Positions 23,797 to 32,643 are shown, counted from the first letter of the stretch. The stretch is 64,000 nt of DNA from F23-B02 sp946405205 (GCA_946405205.1 CAMJGL010000010.1:17307-81306), one strand, 5' to 3'. The notes: generated by a model from the letters alone, not told the origin. Program-made: numbers and translations.

Positions 23797-25817
23797 AGCG
23801 CGGCTTTTATCCAAGGCTTGCATGGAGCGGTATGCGCAAAAACAGCAAGCTGTATCTTCCCTATACCCTCGCCTGCGTCGGCATGACGGCGATGTTTTAC
23901 ATTCTGATGCACCTTGCCTACTCGCCCGCCCTCGAGCTGCTTCCCAGCGCGACCTCCGTGTCCGTGACGCTCAGACTCGGCTCGTTCGTCATGGGCGTGT
24001 TCTCGCTGCTGTTTCTGTTCTACACCAATTCCTTCCTCGTCCGCCGCAGATACAAGGAATTCGGCCTGTACAACGTTCTGGGCATGAACAAGGGCAACAT
24101 CTCCCGCGTTCTGGCATGGGAGGCGCTCATAAACGCGCTCATCTCCCTTGTCGGCGGCCTGTTTCTGGGCATCGCGCTTTCAAAGCTCGCTGAGCTCGGC
24201 CTTGTGAACATCATGGGCGGGGATGCGGATCTTGACCTGAGGATCTCGGTCAAGGCGCTTGAGTTCACCACGCTGTTTTTCTGCGGCATCTTCCTGCTGA
24301 TATACATCAATTCCCTGATAAAGATACGCAGGAGCAGCGCCTCGGAGCTTGTCAAAAGCGAAAACTTCGGCGAAAAGCCGCCCAGAGCCAACTGGCTTTT
24401 CGGCCTGGCGGGGATCGTTCTTCTCGCGGCGGCATACTACATCGCCGTCAGCATCAAGACCCCTCTCACCGCGCTTTCACTGTTCTTCATCGCGGTCATA
24501 ATGGTCATCGTCGCGACCTATCTCATCTTCATCGCGGGCTCGGTGTGGATATGCCGCCTGCTGCAGAAGAACAAGCGCTATTACTACAAGAAGAACCACT
24601 TCGTCTCCGTGTCGTCCATGGTATACCGCATGAAGCGCAACGGCGCGGGCCTTGCCTCCATCTGCATCCTTGCGACCATGGTGCTGGTCATGATATCCTC
24701 CACCACCTGCCTGTATTTCGGCACGGAGGGCGCCCTTAGCGACCGGTACCCCCGGGATATCAGCATCAGCGCGTCCTATTCGGGGCTTGACAGCATGACG
24801 GACGAAAACATCTCCGCGCTGCGCAGCGAGATATCCGCCGCCGTCGGAGGAGCCGGGACGGAAAACATTCTCGACTACCGCTGTGCAAGTCTTGCAGGCA
24901 GTCTCAAGGACGGCGTTCTGAAAACCGATGCGTCCTCGATCTACAGCACCGCCATAGCCACCTACGACTATGTTGCCGAGGTCTATATCATACCGCTGTC
25001 GGACTATAACGCGATAGCCGGGACAAACGAGAGCCTCGGCTCCGACGAGGCTATGATCTACGCCTATCGCATGGACTACACCGATAAGACCTTCGCCGTG
25101 GATGACCTTGTTTCCTTCAGGGTGAAGAAAGTGCTCGACAGCTTTCCGGTCGTCGACGGCAGCGCCATGGCCTCCATTGCGCCGACGGTGTTCGTGATCG
25201 TGCCCGATTTTGCGGATACTGTCGAAAAGCTTGGCGGCGCCGTCAGCAGCAGCAACGATGAGCCGGCGAAGCTGAGCTGGAACTACGCTTTTGACACCTC
25301 CGTTTCCGACGAGGAGGAGATAGCGATGTGCGAGCGTATAGGGGAGCGTCTTTCAGAGTGCGGCGAGTCCGGCGGTTACCTTTACTATTCAAGGGAGTCG
25401 CTTGCCGCCAACAGAGCCGATTTTTACGGCATGTACGGCGGGCTGTTCTTCCTCGGCATCATGCTCAGCATCGCCTTTATCTGCGCCGCCGTTCTGATAA
25501 TCTACTACAAGCAGATCTCCGAGGGCTATGAGGACCGCCGCCGCTTCGAGATCATGCAGAACGTGGGCATGACGAAAAAGGAGATACGAAGCAGCATAAA
25601 CTCCCAGCTTTTGACGGTGTTCTTCCTGCCGCTTATCTTCGCGGGGCTGCATCTGGGCTTTGCCTTCCCCTTTATCCATAAGCTTCTGATGCTCTTTAAC
25701 CTCAGCAACCTGCCCCTGCTGATAGGCACGACCGCGATAAGCTTCGGCGTCTTTGCATTGCTCTACGCCGTCGTCTACCGCGTGACCTCCAATGCTTATT
25801 ACAACATCGTAAGCTGA
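23793..25817 (+). CDS. Bce-type ABC transporter, FtsX-like permease
   Basis: The 674-residue permease has the ten-helix layout of BceB proteins: one N-terminal helix, three helices (about 55-180), two further pairs to about 290, then a large extracytoplasmic domain of about 210 residues (about 320-540) and three C-terminal helices. The extracellular domain is the sensing and substrate region of this family. The gene ends without an obvious terminator before the promoter of the HTH gene. Confidence 0.93.
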   Translation: MKRGFYPRLAWSGMRKNSKLYLPYTLACVGMTAMFYILMHLAYSPALELLPSATSVSVTLRLGSFVMGVFSLLFLFYTNSFLVRRRYKEFGLYNVLGMNKGNISRVLAWEALINALISLVGGLFLGIALSKLAELGLVNIMGGDADLDLRISVKALEFTTLFFCGIFLLIYINSLIKIRRSSASELVKSENFGEKPPRANWLFGLAGIVLLAAAYYIAVSIKTPLTALSLFFIAVIMVIVATYLIFIAGSVWICRLLQKNKRYYYKKNHFVSVSSMVYRMKRNGAGLASICILATMVLVMISSTTCLYFGTEGALSDRYPRDISISASYSGLDSMTDENISALRSEISAAVGGAGTENILDYRCASLAGSLKDGVLKTDASSIYSTAIATYDYVAEVYIIPLSDYNAIAGTNESLGSDEAMIYAYRMDYTDKTFAVDDLVSFRVKKVLDSFPVVDGSAMASIAPTVFVIVPDFADTVEKLGGAVSSSNDEPAKLSWNYAFDTSVSDEEEIAMCERIGERLSECGESGGYLYYSRESLAANRADFYGMYGGLFFLGIMLSIAFICAAVLIIYYKQISEGYEDRRRFEIMQNVGMTKKEIRSSINSQLLTVFFLPLIFAGLHLGFAFPFIHKLLMLFNLSNLPLLIGTTAISFGVFALLYAVVYRVTSNAYYNIVS

Positions 25818-25839
25818 GCCTGTACCCGCTTAAAAGGTG

Positions 25840-25896
25840 TTGTTATGATATATCCCCCTGTGATATACTGTAAAGCAGTACAGCACAGGGGGATAT
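25840..25896 (+). promoter_or_regulatory. promoter with 13-bp perfect inverted repeat upstream of the HTH gene
   Basis: The inverted repeat is ATATCCCCCTGTG (25850-25862) and CACAGGGGGATAT (25884-25896). Between its arms lies a -10 TATACT (25864-25869), preceded at 18 bp by TTGTTA (25840-25845). The right arm also forms the AGGGGG ribosome binding site. Position and symmetry suggest an operator for the HTH protein itself. Confidence 0.65.
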
Positions 25897-25900
25897 TGAT

Positions 25901-26368
25901 ATGTCCTATAACATATACAGGGCGGCGAGAAAGGCCGCCGCGGAAAATGAGCCGAGGCTGGCAAGCTGCGAGAGCGCGCAGAGCCTTGTGAACATCGAGC
26001 GCACGCGCCTGCTTGCCATCGAAAAGGATCAGAAGCTGCCCAATCCCGAGGACGTTCTGCGCATGGCCGAGGTCTACGGAGCGCCGGAGCTGCGCAACCA
26101 CTACTGCAGCACCCAGTGCCCTCTCGGAGAGGGCATGCCGAGGCTTATAAGCGACGATCTGGACAGGATATCCGTCTCCCTCATGAGTTCGCTGCACGCG
26201 CTCGAACGGGTCGAGGGCAGCATTTACGATATCCTTGAGGACGGGCGCATCGACGCCTCGGAGCTTCCGGAGCTTGAAAGGATAATCGAAACGCTGGACA
26301 AAATAAGCTACGGCGCAAACTCCCTGAAGCTCTGGGCGCAGAAAAACCTCGGCCGCGAGCATCCTTAA
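25901..26368 (+). CDS. XRE-type helix-turn-helix protein
   Basis: The first 75 of 155 residues resemble a Cro/C1-type HTH (SAQSLVNIERTRLLAIEKDQ, then 'PNPEDVLRMAEVYGAPEL') and end in 'YCSTQCPLG', a feature seen in HTH proteins of this group. The second half is helical and probably for dimerisation. The long perfect inverted repeat over its promoter suggests autoregulation. No obvious partner gene follows, since the next gene is convergent. Confidence 0.75.
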   Translation: MSYNIYRAARKAAAENEPRLASCESAQSLVNIERTRLLAIEKDQKLPNPEDVLRMAEVYGAPELRNHYCSTQCPLGEGMPRLISDDLDRISVSLMSSLHALERVEGSIYDILEDGRIDASELPELERIIETLDKISYGANSLKLWAQKNLGREHP

Positions 26369-26374
26369 AAATGA

Positions 26375-26407
26375 CAAAAACACGCCTGACAGATCAGGCG
26401 TGTTTTG
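26375..26407. terminator. bidirectional terminator between the HTH gene and brnQ
   Basis: AAAACACGCCTGA and TCAGGCGTGTTTT form a stem with A and T tracts on both sides, serving both convergent genes. Confidence 0.88.
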
Positions 26408-26414
26408 ATTTTGA

Positions 26415-27716
26415 TTATAAGCTTTTCTTCCGCATTTTCCGAAGCCTGCCGATAACATAGGCGACAAGGCCGAAAACGGCGGCGGGGACTATCCAGCCGA
26501 GGCCGAGCGAGGCCAGCGGAAGTGTGTTAACGATCGGGACGGACACTCCGTAAAGGGATATCGTGCTCAGAACGCTGGCGATGAGCGCTCCGATGACCGC
26601 CCAGCGGTAAACGCCGCGGGAAAGCCTGTCCCCGAACCACGACAGCGCGATGAGAACGAGCGTCGGGGGGTATACGATATCCAGGATGGGCGAGGCAACG
26701 GCGACTATGCGGTCAAGGCCGAGATTGGAAATCACGGCGGAGGATACGCAGATCACGGTGACGAGCACCGCGTAGGAGAGCCTGCCCTTTGTGAGCTTCT
26801 CAAAGAAGCTTGCCGCGGAGGACACGAGCGCCACGGCGGTGGTCATGCACGCGAGCGCGACGACGACGGCGAATATCACAAGCCCCGTTTTTCCGAGAAG
26901 CCGCTGCACTATGCCGATGACGAGCTCGGCGCGGCTTATGTCCATGCTGAACAGCGAGGCCGAGGTCGCGCCGAGATAGGTCAGGCCAAAATAAACGATC
27001 AGCAGCAGAACTCCCGCGATGACGGCGGCAGCCCCGATCATTTTCGAGCTCTCGCGCTCGTCGGAATAGCCCTTTTCCTGAGCGCTTTTGAGAATGATTA
27101 TGCCGAAGGCAAGCGCCGCGAGCACATCCATTGTCTGATAGCCGCTTTTTATGCCGTTTACGATGACAAAGCTCGAATCGACGTCGGGGTTAACGACGGG
27201 GCCGAGGGGGCTTATGACGCCTCTTATGATGAGCACGAGCAGCCCTATGAGCAGCGCCGGCGTGAGCACCTTGCCGACGACGTCGATGACCGCCGACTGC
27301 CTGATGCTCAGAAGAAGCACCACGATGAAAAACGCGACGGAGAAAATGACCGGCGAAACGCCGCTGATAAGTGGCGCAACGCTCATCTCAAAGGTCGTTG
27401 CAGCCGTGCGCGGAATGGCCACCATGGGGCCGATGCAGAGGATTATCGCGCTCATGAGTATGTTTGAAGCGACGCTGCCTATATGGCCTGTTATGTTCTC
27501 GCTGCCACCGACTTTAAGCAGCGTGAAAAGCGCAAAAAGCGCAAGCCCGATATCGGCAATGAAGTAAGACAGAAAACCGTTTACCCACTGCGTTCCCGCG
27601 CCGAACCCCAAATACGGCGGGAAAATGACGTTTCCCGCGCCGAAGAACATTGAAAACAGCGCAAAGCCGACTACCAGGCTGTCAGCGCCGAGTTTTTTCC
27701 TGCCAGACTTACCCAT
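26415..27716 (-). CDS. brnQ: branched-chain amino acid transport system II carrier protein
   Basis: The 433-residue protein has about twelve membrane helices and the LIVCS-family opening 'VVGFALFSMFFGAGNVIFPP', diagnostic of BrnQ sodium- or proton-coupled Leu/Ile/Val importers. It lies 26 bp after plsY on the same strand and may share its transcript, although the two functions are unrelated. Its start follows GGGAAAGAAAG. Confidence 0.93.
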   Translation of the reverse strand: MGKSGRKKLGADSLVVGFALFSMFFGAGNVIFPPYLGFGAGTQWVNGFLSYFIADIGLALFALFTLLKVGGSENITGHIGSVASNILMSAIILCIGPMVAIPRTAATTFEMSVAPLISGVSPVIFSVAFFIVVLLLSIRQSAVIDVVGKVLTPALLIGLLVLIIRGVISPLGPVVNPDVDSSFVIVNGIKSGYQTMDVLAALAFGIIILKSAQEKGYSDERESSKMIGAAAVIAGVLLLIVYFGLTYLGATSASLFSMDISRAELVIGIVQRLLGKTGLVIFAVVVALACMTTAVALVSSAASFFEKLTKGRLSYAVLVTVICVSSAVISNLGLDRIVAVASPILDIVYPPTLVLIALSWFGDRLSRGVYRWAVIGALIASVLSTISLYGVSVPIVNTLPLASLGLGWIVPAAVFGLVAYVIGRLRKMRKKSL

Positions 27717-27742
27717 TCTTTCTTTCCCAAACCTCTCTTTGT

Positions 27743-28399
27743 TTATTCCTCTTCGTCCCAGCCGATGCGCTCAAGCTCGCTGTCCTTATCCCAGAGGAAA
27801 TCGACCTTGAGTTCCTTGCCCTCCTTGATACGTTCGAGGTTTTCGATGTGCTTTCTGAAAATGGGGAGAGTGACCGTGCCGAGTATGGCAGCGCCCTCCC
27901 AGTTGCCGCTCATGATGCCGTGATACACGGGATAGAACACGGACGCGGTGATCGGCACGAGGCAGAGATAGCGCGAAGCCATGAGCAGCACGGATTCGAG
28001 AAACAGCGTGAGGAGGAAGTCATGCACCCCGAAGGCCAGTATAACACCGCCGAGGCAGGCAAGACCCTTGCCGCCGCGGAAATTCATAAGCGCGGGGTAC
28101 ATATGCCCGAAGATGCAGCCCGCGCCTGCGAGCTCGCCTGCGGACCTGAGTTTGGGGAACAGGCTGCGGCTCAGGCCCACCGACACCGCCGCCTTGCTGA
28201 TGTCGAAGGTCATGACGAAGACCCCCGCTTTCTTGCCCTCAAGCAGCATGAGATTCGTCGCTCCCGCGTTGCCGGAGCCCTTTTTGCGTATGTCGTAGCC
28301 CTTGCGCAGCCCGAGGACATATGCGGGGTTTATGTTCCCGATGGCGTAGCCTATGCCCGCCGCCGCAGCGGCGGCCGCTATTTTTTTGTGTATTTTCAT
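27743..28399 (-). CDS. plsY: acyl-phosphate:glycerol-3-phosphate acyltransferase
   Basis: The 218-residue membrane enzyme makes lysophosphatidic acid from acyl-phosphate and glycerol-3-phosphate, the first step of phospholipid synthesis in Firmicutes. Conserved blocks are present: 'KKGSGNAGATN', 'GAGCIFGHMYP' and 'FRGGKG'. A charged C-terminal tail of about 40 residues extends beyond the last helix. The start is preceded by AGAGGT. Confidence 0.9.
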   Translation of the reverse strand: MKIHKKIAAAAAAAGIGYAIGNINPAYVLGLRKGYDIRKKGSGNAGATNLMLLEGKKAGVFVMTFDISKAAVSVGLSRSLFPKLRSAGELAGAGCIFGHMYPALMNFRGGKGLACLGGVILAFGVHDFLLTLFLESVLLMASRYLCLVPITASVFYPVYHGIMSGNWEGAAILGTVTLPIFRKHIENLERIKEGKELKVDFLWDKDSELERIGWDEEE

Positions 28400-28479
28400 A
28401 TCAATACCTCTGTTATCTGTTTAGTCTGCCGATATTGCCGTATGCGGCGTGTCGGCGAAGCTTCAAGGCTCTCGCGGCG

Positions 28480-29256
28480 TCATAAGCCTATTGTCCCGCC
28501 TCTTTTTTTGGTTCGCACTTTCAAATCAAAATGCTTGCGGAGCATTTCCCTGCGGCGCACACATTCCTCTGACGCGAAGTCAAGGACATTATCCGACAAG
28601 GTGAAGAATACTCCGTTACCCAGCTTTTCGACCGAGTAAGCGGGTATCCCGCTGCCGTCTCCGACATTGTACTTTTCGCAGTAATCCGAGCCCAGGTAGT
28701 TGCCCCAATATATCTGCTGAATACGTCCCGGCTCAAAGCAGTCTTCACCGGCTTCATCGAGCAGTTTGTTATGCTGGGCAATATCATCGATATCCGCAAA
28801 AAATGGGTCAATATCCGCAATTACCGCCTTTGCAAACGAAAAGAAGTTGGAATATATCTCAGGGTCTCTGAAGCGCCCGTAGGTCATACTCAGCGATAGG
28901 ACATTCCACGGCCTCAGGGTTCCTCTCCTTGGCTCCTTAGTCAGCATTAGTGTTTTTATAAAAGTAAAGTCCCAACCGAATTCCCAAAGCTCCTCCACCT
29001 TTCGGCTGTTACCATCTGCCATACCCATGTTGCATACTCCCGGAGCACTGTACGCATCCACAAACATCTCGCGCATTTGAGGTTTATAGTACACGAATCT
29101 CCCTCTCGTCATACGGTCAATGTATATTTTCTCGGGCGGGAAAAAGCCATACCTTTCAAGATTATTCAGTACTTTTTGTGCTACTTGTCTATCGTACACT
29201 TCATCATAATAGAAAACTGATAACTTAATCTCGGGTCTTTCGTATTCAGAATACAT
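28480..29256 (-). CDS. hypothetical protein, AT-rich orphan
   Basis: The 258-residue soluble protein has many aromatic residues and no signal peptide or known motif (for example 'EIKLSVFYYDEVYDRQVAQK' and 'TYGRFRDPEIYSNFFSFAKA'). Six sampled 60-base lines average about 45% GC, against about 60% in the neighbours, suggesting recent acquisition. Size and composition are compatible with polymorphic-toxin immunity proteins, but I see no toxin beside it and do not assign that role. ATG at 29256 is preferred because GAGGTG lies just upstream. Confidence 0.6.
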   Translation of the reverse strand: MYSEYERPEIKLSVFYYDEVYDRQVAQKVLNNLERYGFFPPEKIYIDRMTRGRFVYYKPQMREMFVDAYSAPGVCNMGMADGNSRKVEELWEFGWDFTFIKTLMLTKEPRRGTLRPWNVLSLSMTYGRFRDPEIYSNFFSFAKAVIADIDPFFADIDDIAQHNKLLDEAGEDCFEPGRIQQIYWGNYLGSDYCEKYNVGDGSGIPAYSVEKLGNGVFFTLSDNVLDFASEECVRRREMLRKHFDLKVRTKKRGGTIGL

Positions 29257-29293
29257 ATCACACCTCATTTCACCCGTCCGGCGGATGCACAGC

Positions 29294-29938
29294 TCAATTA
29301 TCCAGCAGCTTCAGCAGCTCCGACGCGCTGTCGGCGACGGGAACGCCGAAGCTTTCAAGCAGCGCCCTCTCGCGGAAGCCCCACGACACCAGCACGCAGT
29401 CACAGCCGGCGTTTTCGGCGGTGTGCCTGTCCACATCGGAATCCCCGACATAGACCGTGTCGGAGATGCAGCAGCCGAGAGCCCGCACCGTCTCCAGCAC
29501 CGAGTCGGGAGCGGGCTTTTTCCTTACGCCCTCGCGCTCTCCGACAACGCTGTCGAAGGTGTCGGGAAAATAGTGCGCGATGAGCTTTTTGACGGGCTCG
29601 TCGGCCTTGTTTGAAACAACGCCGAGCAGTACGCCGCGGCTTTTAAGGCTCCGCAATAACTCGCGTATGCCCTCATAGGGCGCGGTCTTTACCTCGCAGT
29701 TTGCCGTGTAGTGCGTCTTGAATGCGGAAAAGACGCGCTCTGTCAGCTCTGCGTCCGTTCCCTCCGGCACGGCGCGCTCGATGAGCTTTCTTATGCCGTT
29801 GCCCACAAAGCGGCGCACCTCGTCAAGGCTGCGCCCGGGGAGGTTTTCGCTCCTCAGGGCGAAGTTCGTCGAGCTGCAAAGATCCTCAAGAGTGTTGAGC
29901 AGAGTGCCGTCCAAATCAAAAATCACAAGCCCTTTCAT
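29294..29938 (-). CDS. HAD-family phosphatase, phosphoglycolate phosphatase-like
   Basis: The 214-residue protein has the HAD motifs: I 'IFDLDGTLLNT' (nucleophile and acid/base Asp), II 'LGVVSNKA', III a Lys in 'RKKPAPDSV' and IV 'VYVGDSDVD'. A helical cap (about 20-80) with 'RRFVGNGIRKLIERAVP' matches the Gph/PpaX subgroup. It could hydrolyse phosphoglycolate or pyrophosphate. The start at 29938 follows GAAAGGGGG. Confidence 0.87.
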   Translation of the reverse strand: MKGLVIFDLDGTLLNTLEDLCSSTNFALRSENLPGRSLDEVRRFVGNGIRKLIERAVPEGTDAELTERVFSAFKTHYTANCEVKTAPYEGIRELLRSLKSRGVLLGVVSNKADEPVKKLIAHYFPDTFDSVVGEREGVRKKPAPDSVLETVRALGCCISDTVYVGDSDVDRHTAENAGCDCVLVSWGFRERALLESFGVPVADSASELLKLLDN

Positions 29939-30007
29939 CGCTATCCCCCTTTCGGAGCATTTTATTATATCCGGCAAATTTTTTCAAGATTGTTTACGAA
30001 TAATTGA

Positions 30008-30036
30008 TTGACCGTCAAGACATATGATGTTAAAAT
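30008..30036 (+). promoter_or_regulatory. promoter upstream of the 30060 gene
   Basis: TTGACC (30008-30013), 17 bases and TAAAAT (30031-30036). Transcription would start near 30043, downstream of the ATG codons at 30024 and 30027. Confidence 0.65.
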
Positions 30037-30059
30037 ATACAGTAATTTTCCGAAAGGGG

Positions 30060-30524
30060 GTGTCCGCCACGGAGGACAAGACCATACTCGAGGAGCTGCT
30101 TGAACGCTCTCCCTCGACCCGCGACTATCGGCAAAAAATGGACAGGGCATATCATCTGCTGTCAATGGGCTGTCTGAAGGAGGCCGACGCCCTGTTTGAC
30201 GAGATACTTGCGGAAGAGCCCTTCAACCGCGACGCGAGAACGGGCAAAAACCTCATAGCGCGCCAGGTGCAGGTCGAAAAGCGCCTCGACCATGTGGGTG
30301 AACGCGCCCGCAGAGCGCTGCTCGACGAGCCCCCGGCCGACGGGGAGGCTCCCGCGGAGCCGAAGCCGGGGAGGAAAAATCCGCTGCGCTCGAAAAAGGT
30401 GCTCGCGGCGCTTGTTGTCGCCTTTGTGATGTTCTGCGGCCTTGCCGCCGCCTTTGTCGGCACGAACGGCTTTGGCACGGAAACGGCGGAGGATACGCCG
30501 ACGGAGAGCGTCGAACAACAATAA
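30060..30524 (+). CDS. hypothetical single-pass membrane protein
   Basis: About 154 residues. The N-terminal 85 are helical and TPR-like (DRAYHLLSMGCLKEADALFDEI), followed by a basic linker, one membrane helix (VLAALVVAFVMFCGLAAAFVG) and a short Thr/Glu tail outside. The start is uncertain. ATG at 30024 or 30027 lies inside the apparent promoter and lacks a ribosome binding site. GTG at 30060 has AAAGGGG unusually close. It is a monocistronic gene of unknown function with its own terminator. Confidence 0.6.
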   Translation: MSATEDKTILEELLERSPSTRDYRQKMDRAYHLLSMGCLKEADALFDEILAEEPFNRDARTGKNLIARQVQVEKRLDHVGERARRALLDEPPADGEAPAEPKPGRKNPLRSKKVLAALVVAFVMFCGLAAAFVGTNGFGTETAEDTPTESVEQQ

Positions 30525-30536
30525 AATATAAAATGG

Positions 30537-30571
30537 GCGTGCTGCAAAAAACATTTGCAGCACGCTTTTTC
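30537..30571 (+). terminator. terminator of the 30060 gene
   Basis: GCGTGCTGCAAA and TTTGCAGCACGC followed by TTTTTC. Confidence 0.88.
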
Positions 30572-30590
30572 TTGTTTTGGGCAAACTGCA

Positions 30591-30625
30591 TTGTAGGGGC
30601 GAGCATTGCTCGTCCGCCCCTGCAA
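30591..30625. repeat. dispersed repeat locus R2 (single unit B)
   Basis: A lone copy of unit B (GTAGGGGCGAGCATTGCTCG) lies in the short gap between a terminator and the CobW-DUF1980 gene. Confidence 0.75.
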
Positions 30626-30631
30626 GGAAAA

Positions 30632-31591
30632 TCAATAGAAGCTCGCGACGGGGTTTTCGGGGACGGGGCATTCCTCGTCGGAGACGAAGGTCAGCACGGG
30701 GCCCTTTCTGCCGTAGGCGCGGCTGAATTTGTAATTCATTCTGGCGGTCAGGATGTGCCACGAATCGCCGACGATGCTGTCGGCATTCTCCCATTTGCAG
30801 ATAAGTCCTGCAAACTGTATATCGTCCGCGCAGCAGGCCATGACGTGGCGGCCGACGATGAAGCTGCCCTCGGGCACCTTCTTGCGCTTTAAGTAGCGGC
30901 ACTTGAATCGCACGAGCTTGTCCTCGTACTTTTTCGGCTCCTCGGACACGTCGCGATACCAGATCGCGTAGTCGTCGTCGCCGATCTCGATAACGGGTGC
31001 GTTGATATCGAAGGGCAGGGGGTCCTCTATCTCGTCGTAGCGGACGGTGCCGTCGGCGTATTCATAGGCGATGTCACTGCGGCGCGAGGCTCCGCGCACA
31101 AGCTTGTGCAGAGTCATCTGGTCGATGCTGTCGTTATAGCGGTTGAACACAACGAGCTCCGCGCTCTTGAGCTTATCGTACACGAGGTTGCGCATATTCG
31201 CGTTGTAGCTTTCGATGGTGCGCGCATCGGCGAAGAAGAACTCCTGATACACCATCCAGAGCTCCGGCAGTGCCTGATACAGATCGTCGAGCATCCACAT
31301 GCCGTTATACTCGATGACGACGCGCTCGCAGCGGTTATCGCCGAGCCACTTGCGCAGGTTCGCGCGATTGAGCTCCTTCTGATCCTCGACGACCTGAATG
31401 AAAACGTTGGGCGCGGCAAACTGGTCGGGCTCGTATTCCTCCTCGCCCTCCTCGCAGACGATCAGCAGGGTGCGCTCGCCGCTGTTGAAGCGCTTGTCCT
31501 CGAGAGTTTCCTGGATGAATTTTGTTTTTCCGCTCTCCAAAAAGCCCGTGAACAGAAATACGGGAATGTCCTTAACTTCACTCAATCTCAA
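30632..31591 (-). CDS. CobW-like GTPase domain fused to a YcgQ/DUF1980-like domain
   Basis: Residues about 8-200 of this 319-residue protein resemble a CobW/P47K GTPase, with P-loop 'FTGFLESGKTKF' and a later 'LVVFNRYND' in place of NKxD. The Cys-X-Cys-Cys metal motif of true CobW is missing. Residues about 225-319 ('LVRFKCRYLKRKKVPEGSF', then 'VGRHVMACCADDIQFAGLIC') match the C-terminal domain of YcgQ/DUF1980 proteins, a zinc-regulated group in Bacillus. The gene overlaps the CobW gene upstream by 14 bases, so both act together, probably in metal allocation. The fusion is unusual. Confidence 0.75.
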   Translation of the reverse strand: MRLSEVKDIPVFLFTGFLESGKTKFIQETLEDKRFNSGERTLLIVCEEGEEEYEPDQFAAPNVFIQVVEDQKELNRANLRKWLGDNRCERVVIEYNGMWMLDDLYQALPELWMVYQEFFFADARTIESYNANMRNLVYDKLKSAELVVFNRYNDSIDQMTLHKLVRGASRRSDIAYEYADGTVRYDEIEDPLPFDINAPVIEIGDDDYAIWYRDVSEEPKKYEDKLVRFKCRYLKRKKVPEGSFIVGRHVMACCADDIQFAGLICKWENADSIVGDSWHILTARMNYKFSRAYGRKGPVLTFVSDEECPVPENPVASFY

Positions 31592-32621
31592 ACAGCTCCT
31601 TAATTGCCTGCTCGTTCATCTTCGAGCCGATAACGCACAGTCTGCCCGTGACGGCCGCGCCGCCGCGGCGGATATCGCTCTCGCCGGGGACGTAGTCGAA
31701 GTATATCCAGCCGCCGTCGGTCGAGTCTACGAAGCCCTTTGCGCGGAGGATGACGCCGTACTTCTCCTCGTCGCCCAGCCTGGAGAGAATATCGCGCAGG
31801 GCGCTCTCGCTGAACTTCTTCGGCGTCTCGACGCCCCAGGAGGTGAACACCTCGTCGGCGTGGTGGTGATGCTCGTGGTCATGGCCGCAGCCGCAGTGCT
31901 CATCGTGCTCGTGGTGATGCTCATGGTCATGCTCGTGATGCTCGTGGTCGTGACCGCAGCCGCAGTGTTCGTCATGCTCGTGGTGGTGATGCTCATGATG
32001 GTGCTCCATCTCCTGCATCGTGGTGGACAGGGAATCGACGCGCTCCATAACGTCCACTATCTGCGCGCCGCTCAGCTCCGCCCAGGGGGTGGTTATGATG
32101 GTCGCGTTGGGATTGAGCTGGCTGAGCATGGCGCTGGCCGCGACGACCTTACCGTCGGAGGCGGTATCGGTGCGGCTGAGCACGATCACGTCGGCGTTCT
32201 GAACCTGGTCGTTGAAAAATTCGCCGAAGTTGCGGATATACATGCGGCACTTGCCCGCGTCAACGACGGTGACCTTCGCGCCGATCTCGCAGCTTTCGAC
32301 GCCTGCGACAGCCTTCGCAACGTCGGAGAGCTTGCCCACGCCCGAGGGCTCGATGATGATGCGGTCGGGAGCGTATTCGGCGATGACCTTCTTGAGCGCC
32401 TCGGTGAAGTCGCCCACGAGGGTGCAGCAGATGCAGCCGGAGTTCATCTCGGTTATCTGCACGCCGGCGTCCTTGAGGAAGCCGCCGTCGATGGCTATCT
32501 CGCCGAACTCGTTCTCGATGAGGACGAGCTTTTCGTTTTTATAGCCCTCGGCTATCAGCTTGCGTATGAGCGTGGTCTTTCCCGCGCCGAGAAATCCGGA
32601 AAAAATGTCTATCTTAGTCAA
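31578..32621 (-). CDS. CobW/ZNG1-type metal GTPase with a His/Cys-rich tract
   Basis: The 347-residue protein has P-loop GFLGAGKTTL, a guanine-proximal 'VIVLSRTD' and the metal-binding 'NSGCICC' (CxCC) of zinc-type COG0523 metallochaperones. Residues about 205-255 form a tandem repeat of 'HEHDEHCGCGHDHEHH' type with more than twenty His, a likely zinc or nickel store. The C-terminal CobW domain follows (YGVILRAKGFVD). The start is a TTG at 32621, with GGAGG seven bases upstream; the homologous N-terminus MTKIDIFSGFLGAGKT supports it. The downstream CobW-DUF1980 gene overlaps. Confidence 0.9.
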   Translation of the reverse strand: MTKIDIFSGFLGAGKTTLIRKLIAEGYKNEKLVLIENEFGEIAIDGGFLKDAGVQITEMNSGCICCTLVGDFTEALKKVIAEYAPDRIIIEPSGVGKLSDVAKAVAGVESCEIGAKVTVVDAGKCRMYIRNFGEFFNDQVQNADVIVLSRTDTASDGKVVAASAMLSQLNPNATIITTPWAELSGAQIVDVMERVDSLSTTMQEMEHHHEHHHHEHDEHCGCGHDHEHHEHDHEHHHEHDEHCGCGHDHEHHHHADEVFTSWGVETPKKFSESALRDILSRLGDEEKYGVILRAKGFVDSTDGGWIYFDYVPGESDIRRGGAAVTGRLCVIGSKMNEQAIKELFEIE

Positions 32622-32643
32622 AATAATGGCCTCCAATTTAAAA

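Noticed and set aside
29257..29293. Toxin-antitoxin or polymorphic toxin partner for the AT-rich orphan
   Set aside because: The flanks are a plsY-brnQ unit and a HAD phosphatase gene. No toxin-like gene is adjacent.
31860..31995. Low-complexity tandem repeat suspected of being non-coding
   Set aside because: It is in frame and encodes the His/Cys-rich metal tract of the CobW protein.
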